Shown here: in pieces, positions 7,322 through 15,790 of the stretch
Layout: every line of letters starts with the position of its first letter
Numbering within the stretch: position 1 is the stretch's first letter
DNA from: Burkholderiaceae bacterium
GTDB taxonomy: Bacteria > Pseudomonadota > Gammaproteobacteria > Burkholderiales > Burkholderiaceae_D
Direction of reading: 5' to 3'
DNA: 35,978 nt
Assembly (NCBI GenBank): GCA_023653025.1
Contig: JAMNXS010000026.1
Span: 1 to 35,978, forward strand
Program-made: the position numbers and the translations under genes
Notes under the pieces: generated by a model
The model's database searches: none
Told to the model about the DNA's origin: nothing
Seen by the model: only the letters and a program-made list of their open reading frames with translations

Positions 7322-9229
7322 ATGGTTTCAGTCCGACTTCCCGACGGTTCGCAGCGCCAGTTCGAATCCCCGGTCACCGTGTCACAGGTTGCCGCCTCCA
7401 TCGGCGCCGGCCTCGCCAAGGCTGCGCTGGCCGGCAAGGTCGATGGCAAGCTGGTCGATACGTCTTTCCTGATCGATCGCGATGCCGATCTCGCGATCGT
7501 CACCGACAAGGACGCCGACGGGCTGGATGTCATTCGCCATTCGACGGCCCATTTGCTGGCGTATGCGGTGAAAGAGCTCTTTCCCGATGCGCAGGTGACG
7601 ATTGGTCCGGTAATCGAGAACGGCTTCTACTACGATTTTTCGTACAAGCGTCCGTTCACGCCGGAAGACCTGCAGGCCATCGAGAAGAAGATGGTCGAGC
7701 TGGCGAAAAAGGACGAACCGGTCGAGCGCCGTGTGCTGCCGCGCGACGAGGCCGTGGATTATTTCAAGTCGATCGGCGAGGCGTACAAAGCCGAGATCAT
7801 CGCCTCCATCCCGCAGGGCGAGGATGTGTCGCTGTATAGCGAGGGCCAGTTCACCGACCTGTGCCGTGGCCCACACGTGCCATCGACCGGCAAGCTGAAG
7901 GTATTCAAGCTGATGAAGGTGGCCGGCGCCTACTGGCGCGGCGACTCGAAGAACGAGATGCTGCAGCGGATCTACGGCACCGCGTGGACGAAAAAGGAAG
8001 ACCAGGAAGCCTACCTGCACATGCTGGAAGAGGCCGAGAGGCGCGACCACCGCAAGCTCGGCCGCCAGCTCGACCTGTTCCACTTCCAGGACGAGGCGCC
8101 GGGACTGATCTTCTGGCATCCGAAGGGCTGGACCATCTGGCAGCAGGTGGAGCAGTACATGCGTCGCGTCTACCAGGACAACGGCTACCAGGAAGTGAAG
8201 GCGCCGCAGATCCTCGACCGCACGCTGTGGGAGAAGTCGGGCCACTGGGACAATTACAAGGACAACATGTTCACCACGGATTCCGAGAACCGTGCGTACG
8301 CATTGAAGCCGATGAACTGCCCGGGCCACGTGCAGATCTTCCGCTCGAACATGCACTCCTACCGCGAGTTGCCGCTGCGTTACGGCGAATTCGGTCAGTG
8401 CCACCGCAACGAGCCGTCCGGCTCGCTGCACGGGATGATGCGGGTGCGCGGCTTCACGCAGGACGATGGCCACATCTTCTGCACCGAGGACCAGATCCTC
8501 GACGAGTGCGTGGCCTTCACCGCGCTGTTGCAGAGGGTGTATCGCGACTTCGGCTTCAGCGAGGTGATCTACAAGGTCGCCACCCGTCCCGAGAAGCGGG
8601 TCGGTTCGGACGACTTGTGGGACAAGGCCGAGAACGCGCTGATCGAGTCGCTCAAGCGTTCCGGCTGCGAGTACGAGATCACGCCGGGCGAGGGCGCGTT
8701 CTATGGGCCGAAGATCGAGTACACGCTGAAAGATGCGATCGGCCGGCCCTGGCAGTGCGGCACGATACAGGTCGATTTCTCGATGCCGGTGCGGCTCGAG
8801 GCCGAATATGTGGCCGAAGACAACACGCGCAAAGTGCCGGTCATGCTGCACCGGGCGATCCTCGGTTCGCTTGAGCGTTTTATCGGCATGCTGATCGAGA
8901 ACCATGCCGGCGCGCTGCCGTTGTGGCTGGCGCCGGTGCAGGTATCGGTGCTGAACATCTCCGAGGGTCAGGCGGCTTATGCACTGGAGGTCGAGCAAGC
9001 CCTGAAAAAACAAGGGCTTAGAGTGCAAGCCGATTTGCGGAACGAGAAAATAACCTATAAAATACGCGAGCACTCGGTCCAGAAGCTGCCCTACATCGTG
9101 GTCATCGGCGACAAGGAGCGGGATGCGAAAACCGTGGCCGTGCGTGCGCGAGGCAATGTCGATCTGGGCGTCATGTCCATCGACAGTCTGGTCGAGCGGC
9201 TCCGCGAGGAGCTCGCCGCCAAGGCCTGA
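7322..9229 (+). CDS. thrS: Threonine--tRNA ligase
   Basis: 635 residues, close to the 642 of E. coli. N-terminal TGS domain (about 1-62), editing/SAD region (about 63-230), class II catalytic core with [10 protein letters not shown] near 330 (zinc Cys), [19 protein letters not shown] near 360 (motif 2) and [13 protein letters not shown] near 510 (motif 3), then the anticodon-binding domain. It charges tRNA-Thr. ATG 7322 has AGGAGC six bases upstream; an open frame upstream (from 7247) runs through the leader terminator and is not protein. First gene of the cluster with infC, rpmI, rplT, pheS and pheT, with a possible attenuator in its leader. Confidence 0.97.
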   Translation: MVSVRLPDGSQRQFESPVTVSQVAASIGAGLAKAALAGKVDGKLVDTSFLIDRDADLAIVTDKDADGLDVIRHSTAHLLAYAVKELFPDAQVTIGPVIENGFYYDFSYKRPFTPEDLQAIEKKMVELAKKDEPVERRVLPRDEAVDYFKSIGEAYKAEIIASIPQGEDVSLYSEGQFTDLCRGPHVPSTGKLKVFKLMKVAGAYWRGDSKNEMLQRIYGTAWTKKEDQEAYLHMLEEAERRDHRKLGRQLDLFHFQDEAPGLIFWHPKGWTIWQQVEQYMRRVYQDNGYQEVKAPQILDRTLWEKSGHWDNYKDNMFTTDSENRAYALKPMNCPGHVQIFRSNMHSYRELPLRYGEFGQCHRNEPSGSLHGMMRVRGFTQDDGHIFCTEDQILDECVAFTALLQRVYRDFGFSEVIYKVATRPEKRVGSDDLWDKAENALIESLKRSGCEYEITPGEGAFYGPKIEYTLKDAIGRPWQCGTIQVDFSMPVRLEAEYVAEDNTRKVPVMLHRAILGSLERFIGMLIENHAGALPLWLAPVQVSVLNISEGQAAYALEVEQALKKQGLRVQADLRNEKITYKIREHSVQKLPYIVVIGDKERDAKTVAVRARGNVDLGVMSIDSLVERLREELAAKA

Positions 9230-9246
9230 CGGATCTGCCGTCAGGC
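9224..9246 (+). other. Hairpin spanning the thrS stop codon
   Basis: Perfect 9-bp stem (9224-9232 with 9238-9246), 5-base loop, containing the thrS TGA. No T run follows, so it is not an intrinsic terminator. It may stabilise the thrS mRNA end or limit coupling to infC. Confidence 0.5.
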
Positions 9247-9298
9247 TGGCTCGCTGCAAAAGCACGGCATATTTATTGGATTTTTGAAGGACACTGCA

Positions 9299-9820
9299 AT
9301 AGCTACTGACAAGTCGCACCGCATCAACGGTGAAATCACGGCGCCCCAGGTGCGCCTCTCCGGGGTTGACAACGAGCCGCTTGGCATCGTCAGCCTGAAC
9401 GAAGCCTTCCGTCTGGCCGAAGAGGCCGACGCCGATCTGGTCGAGATTGCGCCCACCGCGCAACCTCCGGTCTGCCGCCTGATGGACTACGGCAAGTTCA
9501 AGTATCAGGAGCAGAAGCGCCAGCACGAGGCCAAGCTGAAGCAGAAGGTGATCTCGGTCAAGGAGGTCAAGTTCCGCCCGGGCACCGACGATGGCGACTA
9601 CAACATCAAGTTGCGCAATCTGGTCAAGTTCCTCGACGAGGGCGACAAGACCAAGATCACGCTGCGCTTTCGGGGTCGCGAAATGGCGCATCAGGAAATT
9701 GGCGTGCGCATGCTGGAGCGTCTGAAGGCCGATCTGGAGCCCTACGGCCAGGTCGAGCAGTTCCCGAAGATGGAAGGCCGGCAAATGGTGATGGTGCTGG
9801 CGCCGAAGAAGAAGAAGTGA
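9299..9820 (+). CDS. infC: Translation initiation factor IF-3, ATA start
   Basis: 173 residues with both IF3 domains: [17 protein letters not shown] and [20 protein letters not shown] (N domain), lysine-rich linker near 70-90, and [19 protein letters not shown] through [11 protein letters not shown] (C domain). No ATG exists at the N-terminus. AAGGA (9287-9291) lies exactly seven bases before ATA at 9299, which gives the expected [10 protein letters not shown]. The in-frame TTG at 9284 lacks a ribosome site. Non-standard infC starts are known (AUU in E. coli); IF3 rejects them, so the gene limits its own translation. It acts on the 30S subunit, preventing premature 50S joining and proofreading the start codon. 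69 bases follow thrS. Confidence 0.95.
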   Translation: MATDKSHRINGEITAPQVRLSGVDNEPLGIVSLNEAFRLAEEADADLVEIAPTAQPPVCRLMDYGKFKYQEQKRQHEAKLKQKVISVKEVKFRPGTDDGDYNIKLRNLVKFLDEGDKTKITLRFRGREMAHQEIGVRMLERLKADLEPYGQVEQFPKMEGRQMVMVLAPKKKK

Positions 9821-9830
9821 CCTGCGCGAT

Positions 9831-9860
9831 TTGCTAAGGTCCTGATTTCTTTGATAGAAT
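9831..9860 (+). promoter_or_regulatory. Candidate promoter for rpmI-rplT
   Basis: TTGCTA (9831-9836), 18-base spacer, TAGAAT (9855-9860), in the 187-base gap after infC. Confidence 0.5.
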
Positions 9861-10007
9861 CCGCGCTCCCGCTTTTGTGCGGGGCGCAAGGGTCGGCGGA
9901 CTCGATTCCGCCGTCACGAGAAGCGAGAGCAGGCATCCAAGTGCAGCGGTTGCTGCCACCTGTCATCGTCAAATAAAGGAGCTGCCCGATCGGGGGCAGA
10001 TGTTGTC
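9861..10007 (+). promoter_or_regulatory. Structured leader of rpmI-rplT
   Basis: Hairpin GCGC-T-CCCGC/GCGGG-GCGC at 9863-9887 (one bulged T, six-base loop) right after the promoter. A second stem, CTGCCC (9982-9987) with GGGCAG (9994-9999), lies between the only strong ribosome site AAAGGAG (9975-9981) and the rpmI ATG at 10008. In several bacteria ribosomal protein L20 represses this operon by binding a leader structure. Whether this leader does so is inference. Confidence 0.5.
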
Positions 10008-10205
10008 ATGCCAAAAATGAAGACCAAGAGCAGCGCGAAAAAGCGTTTTCGCGTTCGCCCGGGCGGTACCGTCAAGCGTGGCCAAGCTTTCAAGCGCCAC
10101 ATCCTGACCAAGAAAACCACCAAGAACAAGCGCCAGCTGCGTGGAGCGGTTGATGTTCATGAGACCAACATGAACTCGATCCGCGCGATGATGCCTTTCG
10201 CCTAA
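10008..10205 (+). CDS. rpmI: 50S ribosomal protein bL35
   Basis: 65 residues, standard length; [16 protein letters not shown] and [16 protein letters not shown] are the family signatures, and it is strongly basic. It belongs to the large ribosomal subunit. The best ribosome site (AAAGGAG) ends 26 bases before the ATG, with a hairpin between that could bring the two together. It is followed after 27 bases by rplT, as in most bacteria. Confidence 0.98.
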   Translation: MPKMKTKSSAKKRFRVRPGGTVKRGQAFKRHILTKKTTKNKRQLRGAVDVHETNMNSIRAMMPFA

Positions 10206-10232
10206 CCCTCACTCTGATAACAGGAGCACAAA

Positions 10233-10592
10233 ATGCCAAGAGTCAAACGTGGGGTAACCGCGCGAGCCCGTCACAAGAAAGTCCTCGACGCAGCCAAAGG
10301 CTATCGCGGCCGTCGCAGTCGCGTCTATCGCGTCGCCAAGCAGGCCGTCATGCGTGCCGGCCAGTACGCGTACCGCGATCGCCGCAACAAGAAGCGCGTC
10401 TTCCGCGCACTGTGGATCACCCGTATCAATGCGGCCACCCGCGAGCACGGCCTGACCTACAGCAAATTCATCAATGGCCTGAAGCGGGCCGAGATCGGCC
10501 TTGACCGCAAGGTGCTGGCCGACATGGCCGTGATGGACAAGGCAGCGTTCGCCGCCATCGTCAATCAGGTGAAGGCCACCATCGCTGCTTGA
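10233..10592 (+). CDS. rplT: 50S ribosomal protein bL20
   Basis: 119 residues, complete: [37 protein letters not shown], and the C-terminal [22 protein letters not shown]. It binds 23S rRNA early in 50S assembly and in some bacteria represses its own operon by binding the leader. CAGGAGC lies seven bases upstream of the ATG. It is cotranscribed with rpmI; a terminator-like hairpin follows before pheS. Confidence 0.98.
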   Translation: MPRVKRGVTARARHKKVLDAAKGYRGRRSRVYRVAKQAVMRAGQYAYRDRRNKKRVFRALWITRINAATREHGLTYSKFINGLKRAEIGLDRKVLADMAVMDKAAFAAIVNQVKATIAA

Positions 10593-10613
10593 GCGTTCTC
10601 GAGCGCGCACGAC

Positions 10614-10631
10614 GGCCGGCGCAAGCCGGCC
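10614..10631 (+). other. GCAA-tetraloop hairpin between rplT and pheS
   Basis: Perfect 7-bp stem GGCCGGC/GCCGGCC closed by a GNRA loop. It precedes the attenuator-like terminator by 15 bases and may be part of the same switch or stabilise the rplT mRNA end. Confidence 0.55.
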
Positions 10632-10646
10632 TGACAGCAGTCCTGG

Positions 10647-10680
10647 CGGGGCAGAGGTGATGAGCCTGTGCCCCGTTTTT
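10647..10680 (+). terminator. Attenuator-like terminator before pheST
   Basis: 7-bp stem CGGGGCA (10647-10653) with TGCCCCG (10669-10675), 15-base loop, then five T, an A and five more T. The loop holds AGGTGAT, a seven-base match to the anti-Shine-Dalgarno complement. It ends 17 bases before the pheS ATG. E. coli pheST is controlled by attenuation with a Phe-rich leader peptide; no such peptide is obvious here. Confidence 0.65.
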
Positions 10681-10697
10681 ATTTTTCAAGCATACGC

Positions 10698-11714
10698 ATG
10701 AGCTCACTGGAACAACTCGTCGTCGCCGCCGAGGCGGATTTCGCCGCCGCGCCGGACCCGGCCGCGCTGGAGAATGCAAAGGCCAAATACCTCGGCAAGA
10801 CCGGCCAGATCACCGAGCAGATGAAGGGGCTGGGCAAGCTCGACCCCGACGCGCGCCGCGCGCAGGGCGCGGTGATCAACCAGGCGAAGGAGAAGATCGA
10901 GGCGCTGCTGAATGCGCGCCGTGCCGCGCTGTCCGACGCGCAGATGCTGGCGCGCCTGAACGAGGAGGCGATCGACGTCACGCTGCCCGGGCGCGGACGC
11001 GGCTTCGGCGGCATCCATCCGGTGATGCGCACGTGGGAGCGGATCGAAGCCATCTTCGGCTCGATAGGCTTCGACGTGGCCGACGGTCCCGAGATCGAGA
11101 CCGACTGGACCAACTTCTCCGCACTAAACAGCCCGGAAAACCATCCTGCGCGTTCGATGCAGGATACCTTCTACACCGACGGCAAGGACAGCACCGGCAA
11201 GCCGCTGCTACTGCGCACGCATACCAGCCCGATGCAGGTGCGCTATACGAAGATGCACGAACCGCCAATCCGCGTGATCGCTCCCGGCCGCACCTATCGC
11301 GTCGATAGCGATGCCACGCACTCGCCGATGTTCCACCAGGTCGAGGGTCTCTGGATCGACACCGACATCAGCTTCGCCGACCTGAAGGGCATATACCTGA
11401 ACTTCGTGAAGGCCTTCTTCGAGACCGACGACCTGCAGGTGCGTTTCCGCCCGTCGTATTTCCCGTTCACCGAGCCGTCGGCCGAGATCGACATCGCCTT
11501 CGGCTCCGGTCCACTGAAGGGCCGCTGGCTGGAGGTCTCGGGCGCCGGCCAGGTGCACCCGACCGTGCTGCGGAACATGGGGCTTGACCCCGAGCAGTTC
11601 ATCGGTTTTGCGTTCGGCTCCGGTCTCGAGCGCCTGACGATGCTGCGCTACGGGATCAGCGACCTGCGCCTGTTCTATGAAGGCGACCTGCGGTTTCTGA
11701 AGCAATTCAACTGA
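10698..11714 (+). CDS. pheS: Phenylalanine--tRNA ligase alpha subunit
   Basis: 338 residues with N-terminal coiled coil (about 1-90) and a class II core: [48 protein letters not shown] and [14 protein letters not shown] (motif 3). It forms the alpha2-beta2 enzyme with PheT and holds the active site for phenylalanine. ATG 10698 gives the family N-terminus but has a weak ribosome site. GTG 10668 in frame, with AGGTGAT eight bases upstream, would add [10 protein letters not shown]; it overlaps the terminator stem and might act in control. pheT follows 19 bases later. Confidence 0.96.
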   Translation: MSSLEQLVVAAEADFAAAPDPAALENAKAKYLGKTGQITEQMKGLGKLDPDARRAQGAVINQAKEKIEALLNARRAALSDAQMLARLNEEAIDVTLPGRGRGFGGIHPVMRTWERIEAIFGSIGFDVADGPEIETDWTNFSALNSPENHPARSMQDTFYTDGKDSTGKPLLLRTHTSPMQVRYTKMHEPPIRVIAPGRTYRVDSDATHSPMFHQVEGLWIDTDISFADLKGIYLNFVKAFFETDDLQVRFRPSYFPFTEPSAEIDIAFGSGPLKGRWLEVSGAGQVHPTVLRNMGLDPEQFIGFAFGSGLERLTMLRYGISDLRLFYEGDLRFLKQFN

Positions 11715-11733
11715 TTTTCACCGGACGCAAGCG

Positions 11734-14160
11734 ATGCAATTCTCTGAAAACTGGCTGCGCACGATGGCCGATCCGAAGCTGACCTCGGACGAACTGTCGC
11801 ACCTGCTGACCATGGCCGGCCTCGAGGTCGAGGAAGTCGAGCCGGTCGCTCCGCCTTTCAACAATGTCGTCGTCGCGCAGGTGATGCAGGTCGACAAGCA
11901 TCCGAACGCGGACCGCCTGAACGTATGCCAGGTCGATACCGGCACCGGCACGCTGCTCAACATCGTCTGCGGCGCACCGAACGTGCGCGCCGGCCTGAAG
12001 GTGGCGTGCGCCATGGCGGGGGCGAAGCTGCCGCCGGGCGACGACGGCAAGCCGTTCGAGATCAAGGTCGGCAAGCTGCGCGGCGTGGAGTCGCAGGGCA
12101 TGCTGTGCTCGGCGCGCGAACTGAAGCTGTCGGAGGAGAACGCGGGCCTGCTCGAGCTGCCGGAGGACGCGCCGGTCGGACGCAATTTCCGCGACTACTA
12201 TCAGCTCAACGACCTGAAGTTCACGATCAAGCTGACGCCGAACCGCGCCGACTGCCTGTCGGTGCTCGGTGTCGCGCGCGAGGTCGCCGCGCTGGCCGGC
12301 GTGCCGCTGGCCGCGCCGGCCTTCAAGCCGGTGGCGGTGAATCATGACGAGACGCTGCCGGTGAAGATCAGCGCGCCCGACCTGTGCGGACGCTTCTCCG
12401 GCCGCGTGATCCGCGGCTTGAACGCCCGGGCCGAGACCCCGCAGTGGATGAAGCAGCGTCTCGAGCGCAGCGGCCAGCGACCGATTTCGGCGCTGGTCGA
12501 CATCTCGAACTACGTGATGCTCGAGCTCGGCCGTCCGACCCATGTGTTTGACCTCGACAAGATCCACGGCGGCCTTGACGTGCGCTGGGCGAAGCAGGGC
12601 GAAACCCTGAAGCTCCTCAATGGCAATACTATCGAGCTCGACGGCTGGGTCGGCGTGATCGCCGACGGCAAAGAGGCCGAGGCCATGGCCGGCATCATGG
12701 GCGGCGATGCGACCGCCGTATCGCTGGAGACGACGAACATCTATCTGGAAGCCGCATTTTGGTGGCCGAATGCGATCCAGGGCAGGGCACGCCGCTACAA
12801 CTTCTCGACCGATGCTGCGCATCGCTTCGAGCGCGGCGTCGATTACGCGACCACCGTCGATCACATCGAGCGCATTACCGCGTTGATCGTCGAGATCTGC
12901 GGTGTGCCGGGCCAGACCCGGGTCGGCCCCGTCGGTGACCAGGTCACGTCGCTGCCGCAACGCGAGCCGGTCAGGCTGCGCGTGTCGCGCGCGGCCAAGA
13001 TTATCGGCATTCCGGTCACGGCCGAGCAGGTGGCCGACATCTTCACGCGCCTCGGCCTGCCGTTCGTGCAGGACGGCGAGCAGTTTTCGGTGACCGCGCC
13101 CAGCTACCGCTTCGACATCGAGATCGAGGAAGACCTGATCGAGGAAATCGCACGCGTGCACGGTTTCGACAACATTCCGGCGCTGCCGCCGGTGGCTGCC
13201 AATCAGATCCGCATCGCGCCGGAGAACCAGCGCTCGCTCTTCACCGTGCGCCGCCAGCTGGCGGATCTCGACTATCAGGAAGTCGTGAACTACAGCTTCA
13301 TCGACGAGGCTTCCGAGAGCGACTTCGGCGGCAAGGATCCGATCCGCCTGCTGAACCCGATTGCGAGCCAGATGAGCGTCATGCGCTCGCAGCTGTTGTC
13401 CGGCCTGATCGCCAACGTGCGCTACAACCTGAACCGCAAGGCCACGCGCGTGCGCGTGTTCGAGGTCGGCGCGGTGTTCCGCAAGGACGGACAGGTCAGC
13501 GACGGCCCGCTGTCGGTGGCCGGCGTGGCCCAGCCCAAGCGCGTGGCGGCACTGGCCTATGGGCCGGTCGCCGGCGAGCAGTGGGGTCTGCCGACGCGGC
13601 CGGTGGATTTCTTCGACCTGAAAGCCGATCTCGAGGCGCTGCTGGCGCCGGCCGGATTGCGTTTCGAGGCCACCGCGCATCCGGCGCTGCACCCGGGACG
13701 TTCGGCGAAGGTGCTGCTCGACGGCCGCGACATCGGCGTCATTGGCGAGCTGCATCCGCGGCTGCAGCAGCAGCTCGACCTGCCGCTGGCACCCGTGATG
13801 TTCGAGGTCGACGCCCATGCGCTGCAGCAGCGCGCGGTGCCGGTCTTTCGCGACATCGCGAAGTTTCCGGCCGTCGTGCGCGACCTTGCCTTGCTCGTCG
13901 ATCAATCCGTCAGCGTGCAATCGCTGATCGATACGCTGCAGTCCGAAGCGCAGGCCAACGCCGCATGTCGATTCATGCAACATATTGTTTTATTTGATGA
14001 ATATCGCGGCAAAGGCTTGGCGGAAGACCAAAAAAGCCTTGCTTTCCGCATTACCATGCAAGACACTCAAGCGACCCTGCAGGACGACGCGGTAGAGGCG
14101 GCGATTGCAGCGCTGGTCGAGGCTGTTCAAAAGAATCATGGCGCGACGTTGAGACATTAA
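11734..14160 (+). CDS. pheT: Phenylalanine--tRNA ligase beta subunit
   Basis: 808 residues, close to the 795 of E. coli. The N-terminus [14 protein letters not shown] is typical. An EMAP-like tRNA-binding domain (about 40-150) is followed by the B3/B4 editing domain (about 210-380), the B5 region, a catalytic-like core with [18 protein letters not shown] (about 540), and a C-terminal ferredoxin-like anticodon-binding domain with [13 protein letters not shown] (about 710). It recognises tRNA-Phe and edits mischarged Tyr. Its mRNA leads directly into ihfA after 29 bases, the arrangement known from E. coli and many proteobacteria. Confidence 0.97.
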   Translation: MQFSENWLRTMADPKLTSDELSHLLTMAGLEVEEVEPVAPPFNNVVVAQVMQVDKHPNADRLNVCQVDTGTGTLLNIVCGAPNVRAGLKVACAMAGAKLPPGDDGKPFEIKVGKLRGVESQGMLCSARELKLSEENAGLLELPEDAPVGRNFRDYYQLNDLKFTIKLTPNRADCLSVLGVAREVAALAGVPLAAPAFKPVAVNHDETLPVKISAPDLCGRFSGRVIRGLNARAETPQWMKQRLERSGQRPISALVDISNYVMLELGRPTHVFDLDKIHGGLDVRWAKQGETLKLLNGNTIELDGWVGVIADGKEAEAMAGIMGGDATAVSLETTNIYLEAAFWWPNAIQGRARRYNFSTDAAHRFERGVDYATTVDHIERITALIVEICGVPGQTRVGPVGDQVTSLPQREPVRLRVSRAAKIIGIPVTAEQVADIFTRLGLPFVQDGEQFSVTAPSYRFDIEIEEDLIEEIARVHGFDNIPALPPVAANQIRIAPENQRSLFTVRRQLADLDYQEVVNYSFIDEASESDFGGKDPIRLLNPIASQMSVMRSQLLSGLIANVRYNLNRKATRVRVFEVGAVFRKDGQVSDGPLSVAGVAQPKRVAALAYGPVAGEQWGLPTRPVDFFDLKADLEALLAPAGLRFEATAHPALHPGRSAKVLLDGRDIGVIGELHPRLQQQLDLPLAPVMFEVDAHALQQRAVPVFRDIAKFPAVVRDLALLVDQSVSVQSLIDTLQSEAQANAACRFMQHIVLFDEYRGKGLAEDQKSLAFRITMQDTQATLQDDAVEAAIAALVEAVQKNHGATLRH

Positions 14161-14189
14161 GCCTGCCAGTTCAGTCATCCACAGACATC

Positions 14190-14603
14190 ATGAATCACAG
14201 CAACCCTGCCGAAATGGAATCCGTCCTGGCAGCCGATCTCGGACGTGCGGTGCTGGCCTCTCAGACCCGCGCGCGGACCGAGAAAGAATTGCCGACCCTG
14301 ACCAAGGCCGAACTGGCCGAACTGCTTTTCGAGCAGGTGGGCCTGAACAAGCGCGAAGCCAAGGACATGGTCGAGACCTTTTTCGGCGAGATCCGCGATG
14401 CGCTCGAGCGCGGCGAGTCGGTCAAGCTGTCGGGCTTTGGCAATTTCCAATTGCGCGACAAGCCGCAGCGTCCGGGGCGCAATCCGAAGACCGGCGAAGA
14501 GATCCCGATCAGCGCGCGTCGCGTCGTGACCTTCCATGCCAGCCAGAAGCTGAAAGCCATGGTCGATGGTGCGACATCGAGCGCGGCGGCCAACCCGACC
14601 TGA
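14190..14603 (+). CDS. ihfA: Integration host factor alpha subunit
   Basis: 137 residues. The HU/IHF fold starts at [25 protein letters not shown] (about 35) and includes [26 protein letters not shown], the DNA-intercalating arm with its Pro. A 30-residue N-terminal extension relative to E. coli IhfA is usual in Burkholderiales. With IhfB it bends DNA sharply at specific sites. The ribosome site is weak; ATG 14190 and ATG 14214 are both possible. It lies in the pheST operon with merR following after 11 bases. Confidence 0.95.
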   Translation: MNHSNPAEMESVLAADLGRAVLASQTRARTEKELPTLTKAELAELLFEQVGLNKREAKDMVETFFGEIRDALERGESVKLSGFGNFQLRDKPQRPGRNPKTGEEIPISARRVVTFHASQKLKAMVDGATSSAAANPT

Positions 14604-14614
14604 GACGGCGCTGA

Positions 14615-14989
14615 ATGAACGATCGCGCTGCCAAGCCGGTGCTGGCATCCTTGCCGCCGATTCCCGCCAAGCGCTACTTCACGATCGGTGAGGTCAGCGA
14701 GTTGTGCGGCGTGAAGCCGCATGTGCTGCGCTACTGGGAGCAGGAATTCGCCCAGCTGAAACCGGTCAAGCGTCGCGGCAATCGCCGTTATTACCAGCAT
14801 CACGAAGTCCTGCTGATCCGCCGCATCCGCGAATTGCTGTACGAGCAGGGCTTCACGATCAGTGGTGCCCGCAACAAGCTCGACAACCAGCCCGTGACCG
14901 AGATCGACGCCGAGGCAACCGATCCGGCACTGGACCCGCTTGCCATTCGCGACGAGCTGCAAGCGATTCTCGGCCTGCTGAAGGCCTGA
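14615..14989 (+). CDS. MerR-family transcriptional regulator
   Basis: 124 residues: AKRYFTIGEVSELCGVKPHVLRYWEQEF is a MerR winged-helix start, and KRRGNRRYYQHHEVLLIRRI the wing and linker helix. There is no metal- or drug-binding C-terminal domain beyond a short dimerisation helix, and only one Cys. This stand-alone MerR protein is conserved directly after ihfA in betaproteobacteria. Its targets are not known to me. It is the last gene of the cluster. The hairpin downstream carries its T run on the other strand, so no plus-strand terminator is evident. Confidence 0.92.
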   Translation: MNDRAAKPVLASLPPIPAKRYFTIGEVSELCGVKPHVLRYWEQEFAQLKPVKRRGNRRYYQHHEVLLIRRIRELLYEQGFTISGARNKLDNQPVTEIDAEATDPALDPLAIRDELQAILGLLKA

Positions 14990-15034
14990 ACCTGCTCACG
15001 CGGCCCGCAGCCTCGCGCGCCATCCTTCGCAAGC

Positions 15035-15063
15035 AAAAAAAAGCCCGCTCCGAGGAGCGGGCT
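15035..15063 (-). terminator. Strong minus-strand intrinsic terminator
   Basis: Perfect 9-bp GC-rich stem (15042-15050 with 15055-15063), 4-base loop, then eight T on the minus strand. The plus-strand side has no T run. Because no minus-strand ORF lies upstream of it for over a kilobase, it implies a non-coding transcript. Confidence 0.85.
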
Positions 15064-15127
15064 GAATCTATATCTGAGGAGAAGACATAGAGGAGACAAA
15101 GCATAGTATGCTGCTCTGCGGTATATA
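15035..15127 (-). ncRNA. Candidate small regulatory RNA with two anti-Shine-Dalgarno segments
   Basis: Predicted transcript of about 93 nt from near 15127 to the end of the T run. It has a promoter (15134-15163), a short 5' hairpin AGCAT-ACT-ATGCT, then an unpaired CU-rich stretch containing GUCUCCUCU and UCUUCUCCUCA, each carrying CUCCUC, the complement of a ribosome binding site. It closes with a strong terminator and eight U. This is the usual build of an Hfq-dependent small RNA that blocks translation starts. There is no ORF. Targets are unknown; TCA cycle mRNAs are a testable guess because Neisseria sibling small RNAs with CU-rich loops control such genes. The 5' end is approximate. Confidence 0.6.
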
Positions 15128-15133
15128 AGGCAA

Positions 15134-15163
15134 ATTTTAAATTCCTATGGTAGTCATAATCAA
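15134..15163 (-). promoter_or_regulatory. Promoter of the candidate small RNA
   Basis: On the minus strand TTGATT (15163-15158), 18-base spacer, TAAAAT (15139-15134). A second weaker set (TTGCCT, 17 bases, CATACT) begins just downstream and would give a shorter transcript. Confidence 0.55.
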
Positions 15164-15232
15164 AGTCTATACCTTGGTCGATGATGGCCAATGATCGGTG
15201 GGGCAGGCGCTTGCTGCCTGAATGACAATTCA

Positions 15233-15288
15233 TTCGATTTTCAACATCATTCTTTGTGTCGCAGCAATATTGGTTGACGAAAATCGAA
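15233..15288. promoter_or_regulatory. Perfect 10-bp inverted repeat at the bactofilin promoter
   Basis: TTCGATTTTC (15233-15242) and GAAAATCGAA (15279-15288), centres 46 bp apart, the right arm overlapping the -35 edge and spacer of the promoter. It could be a pair of operator half-sites or a loop-forming operator; the regulator is unknown. Confidence 0.45.
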
Positions 15289-15304
15289 CGATTAGCCGTA
15301 TAAT
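15274..15304 (+). promoter_or_regulatory. Promoter of the bactofilin pair
   Basis: TTGACG (15274-15279), 19-base spacer, perfect TATAAT (15299-15304). It gives an untranslated leader of about 105 nt before the first bactofilin gene, in which I see no terminator. Confidence 0.65.
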
Positions 15305-15416
15305 TTCTTTAAGGAATCAAACCGGTTTTCCAGCGGCCTCCATCTCGACGGATGGGTTGATGGCAAGCCTCAAGCGTCTGATTCATTTCATGTGACCTGG
15401 AACGTGGGAGGCAGTG

Positions 15417-15773
15417 TTGGCGGATTCAAATCAAAGCGGATGTCTGACGGTCGGCGAGGGCGTCGTACTGAACGGTACGTTTGTGGTGCCGGATATTGCC
15501 TCGGTATCGGGCAGCATCGAGGGCGAGATCACCGCGCGCGAACTGATCGTTGCCAGCTCGGGCGTCATCAAGGGCAAGGTCACGGCTGACATCATCGACC
15601 TGCGTGGCGAGATTCATGACACGTTGACGGCGAAGAAGTCCCTCTTCATCCGCTCGACCGGCAAGGCGCTGGGGTCGGTGCAGTATGCGGAAATCGAGAT
15701 CGAGAAAGGCGGCGACCTGCAAGGCGCGCTGCAGAAGATCGAGGGTGACGGCCCCGCATCGGGCTCCTATTGA
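15417..15773 (+). CDS. Bactofilin-family protein 1
   Basis: 118 residues, almost all of it a bactofilin (DUF583) domain. Repeated short beta rungs carry Gly at turns, such as GEGVVLNGTFVVPDIASVSG, SIEGEITARELIVASSGVIKGKV and KSLFIRSTGKALGSVQYAEIEIEKGG, which stack into a right-handed beta-helix. Bactofilins polymerise without nucleotide and scaffold cell-wall enzymes or appendages. GGGAGG (15406-15411) is five bases from TTG 15417 and only two from GTG 15414, so TTG is preferred. It lacks the proline-rich N-terminal tail of its neighbour. Its rung sequence differs from the other two bactofilins, so it is not a recent copy. Cotranscribed with bactofilin 2 (17-base gap). Confidence 0.85.
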   Translation: MADSNQSGCLTVGEGVVLNGTFVVPDIASVSGSIEGEITARELIVASSGVIKGKVTADIIDLRGEIHDTLTAKKSLFIRSTGKALGSVQYAEIEIEKGGDLQGALQKIEGDGPASGSY

Positions 15774-15790
15774 TTTCAGGGCGTTGACAA

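Noticed and set aside
9224-9246. Hairpin after thrS as an intrinsic terminator
   Set aside because: Stem is perfect but no T run follows, and infC has no evident promoter in the short gap.
7382-9889. Long minus-strand ORF (835 aa) opposite thrS-infC
   Set aside because: Composition is that of an antisense shadow in GC-rich coding DNA; the plus-strand genes have full family motifs. The same holds for long minus ORFs at 3845-5509, 11707-13983, 26071-27984, 29021-30628 and 31644-33572.
15101-15127. Plus-strand leader peptide (ATG 15108, MLLCGI stop)
   Set aside because: Six codons without a matched gene; the GAGGAG sequences upstream are better explained as the complement of the small RNA CU-rich stretch.
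15201-15220. Hairpin upstream of the small RNA promoter as a terminator
   Set aside because: Only a five-bp stem and no T run on either strand.
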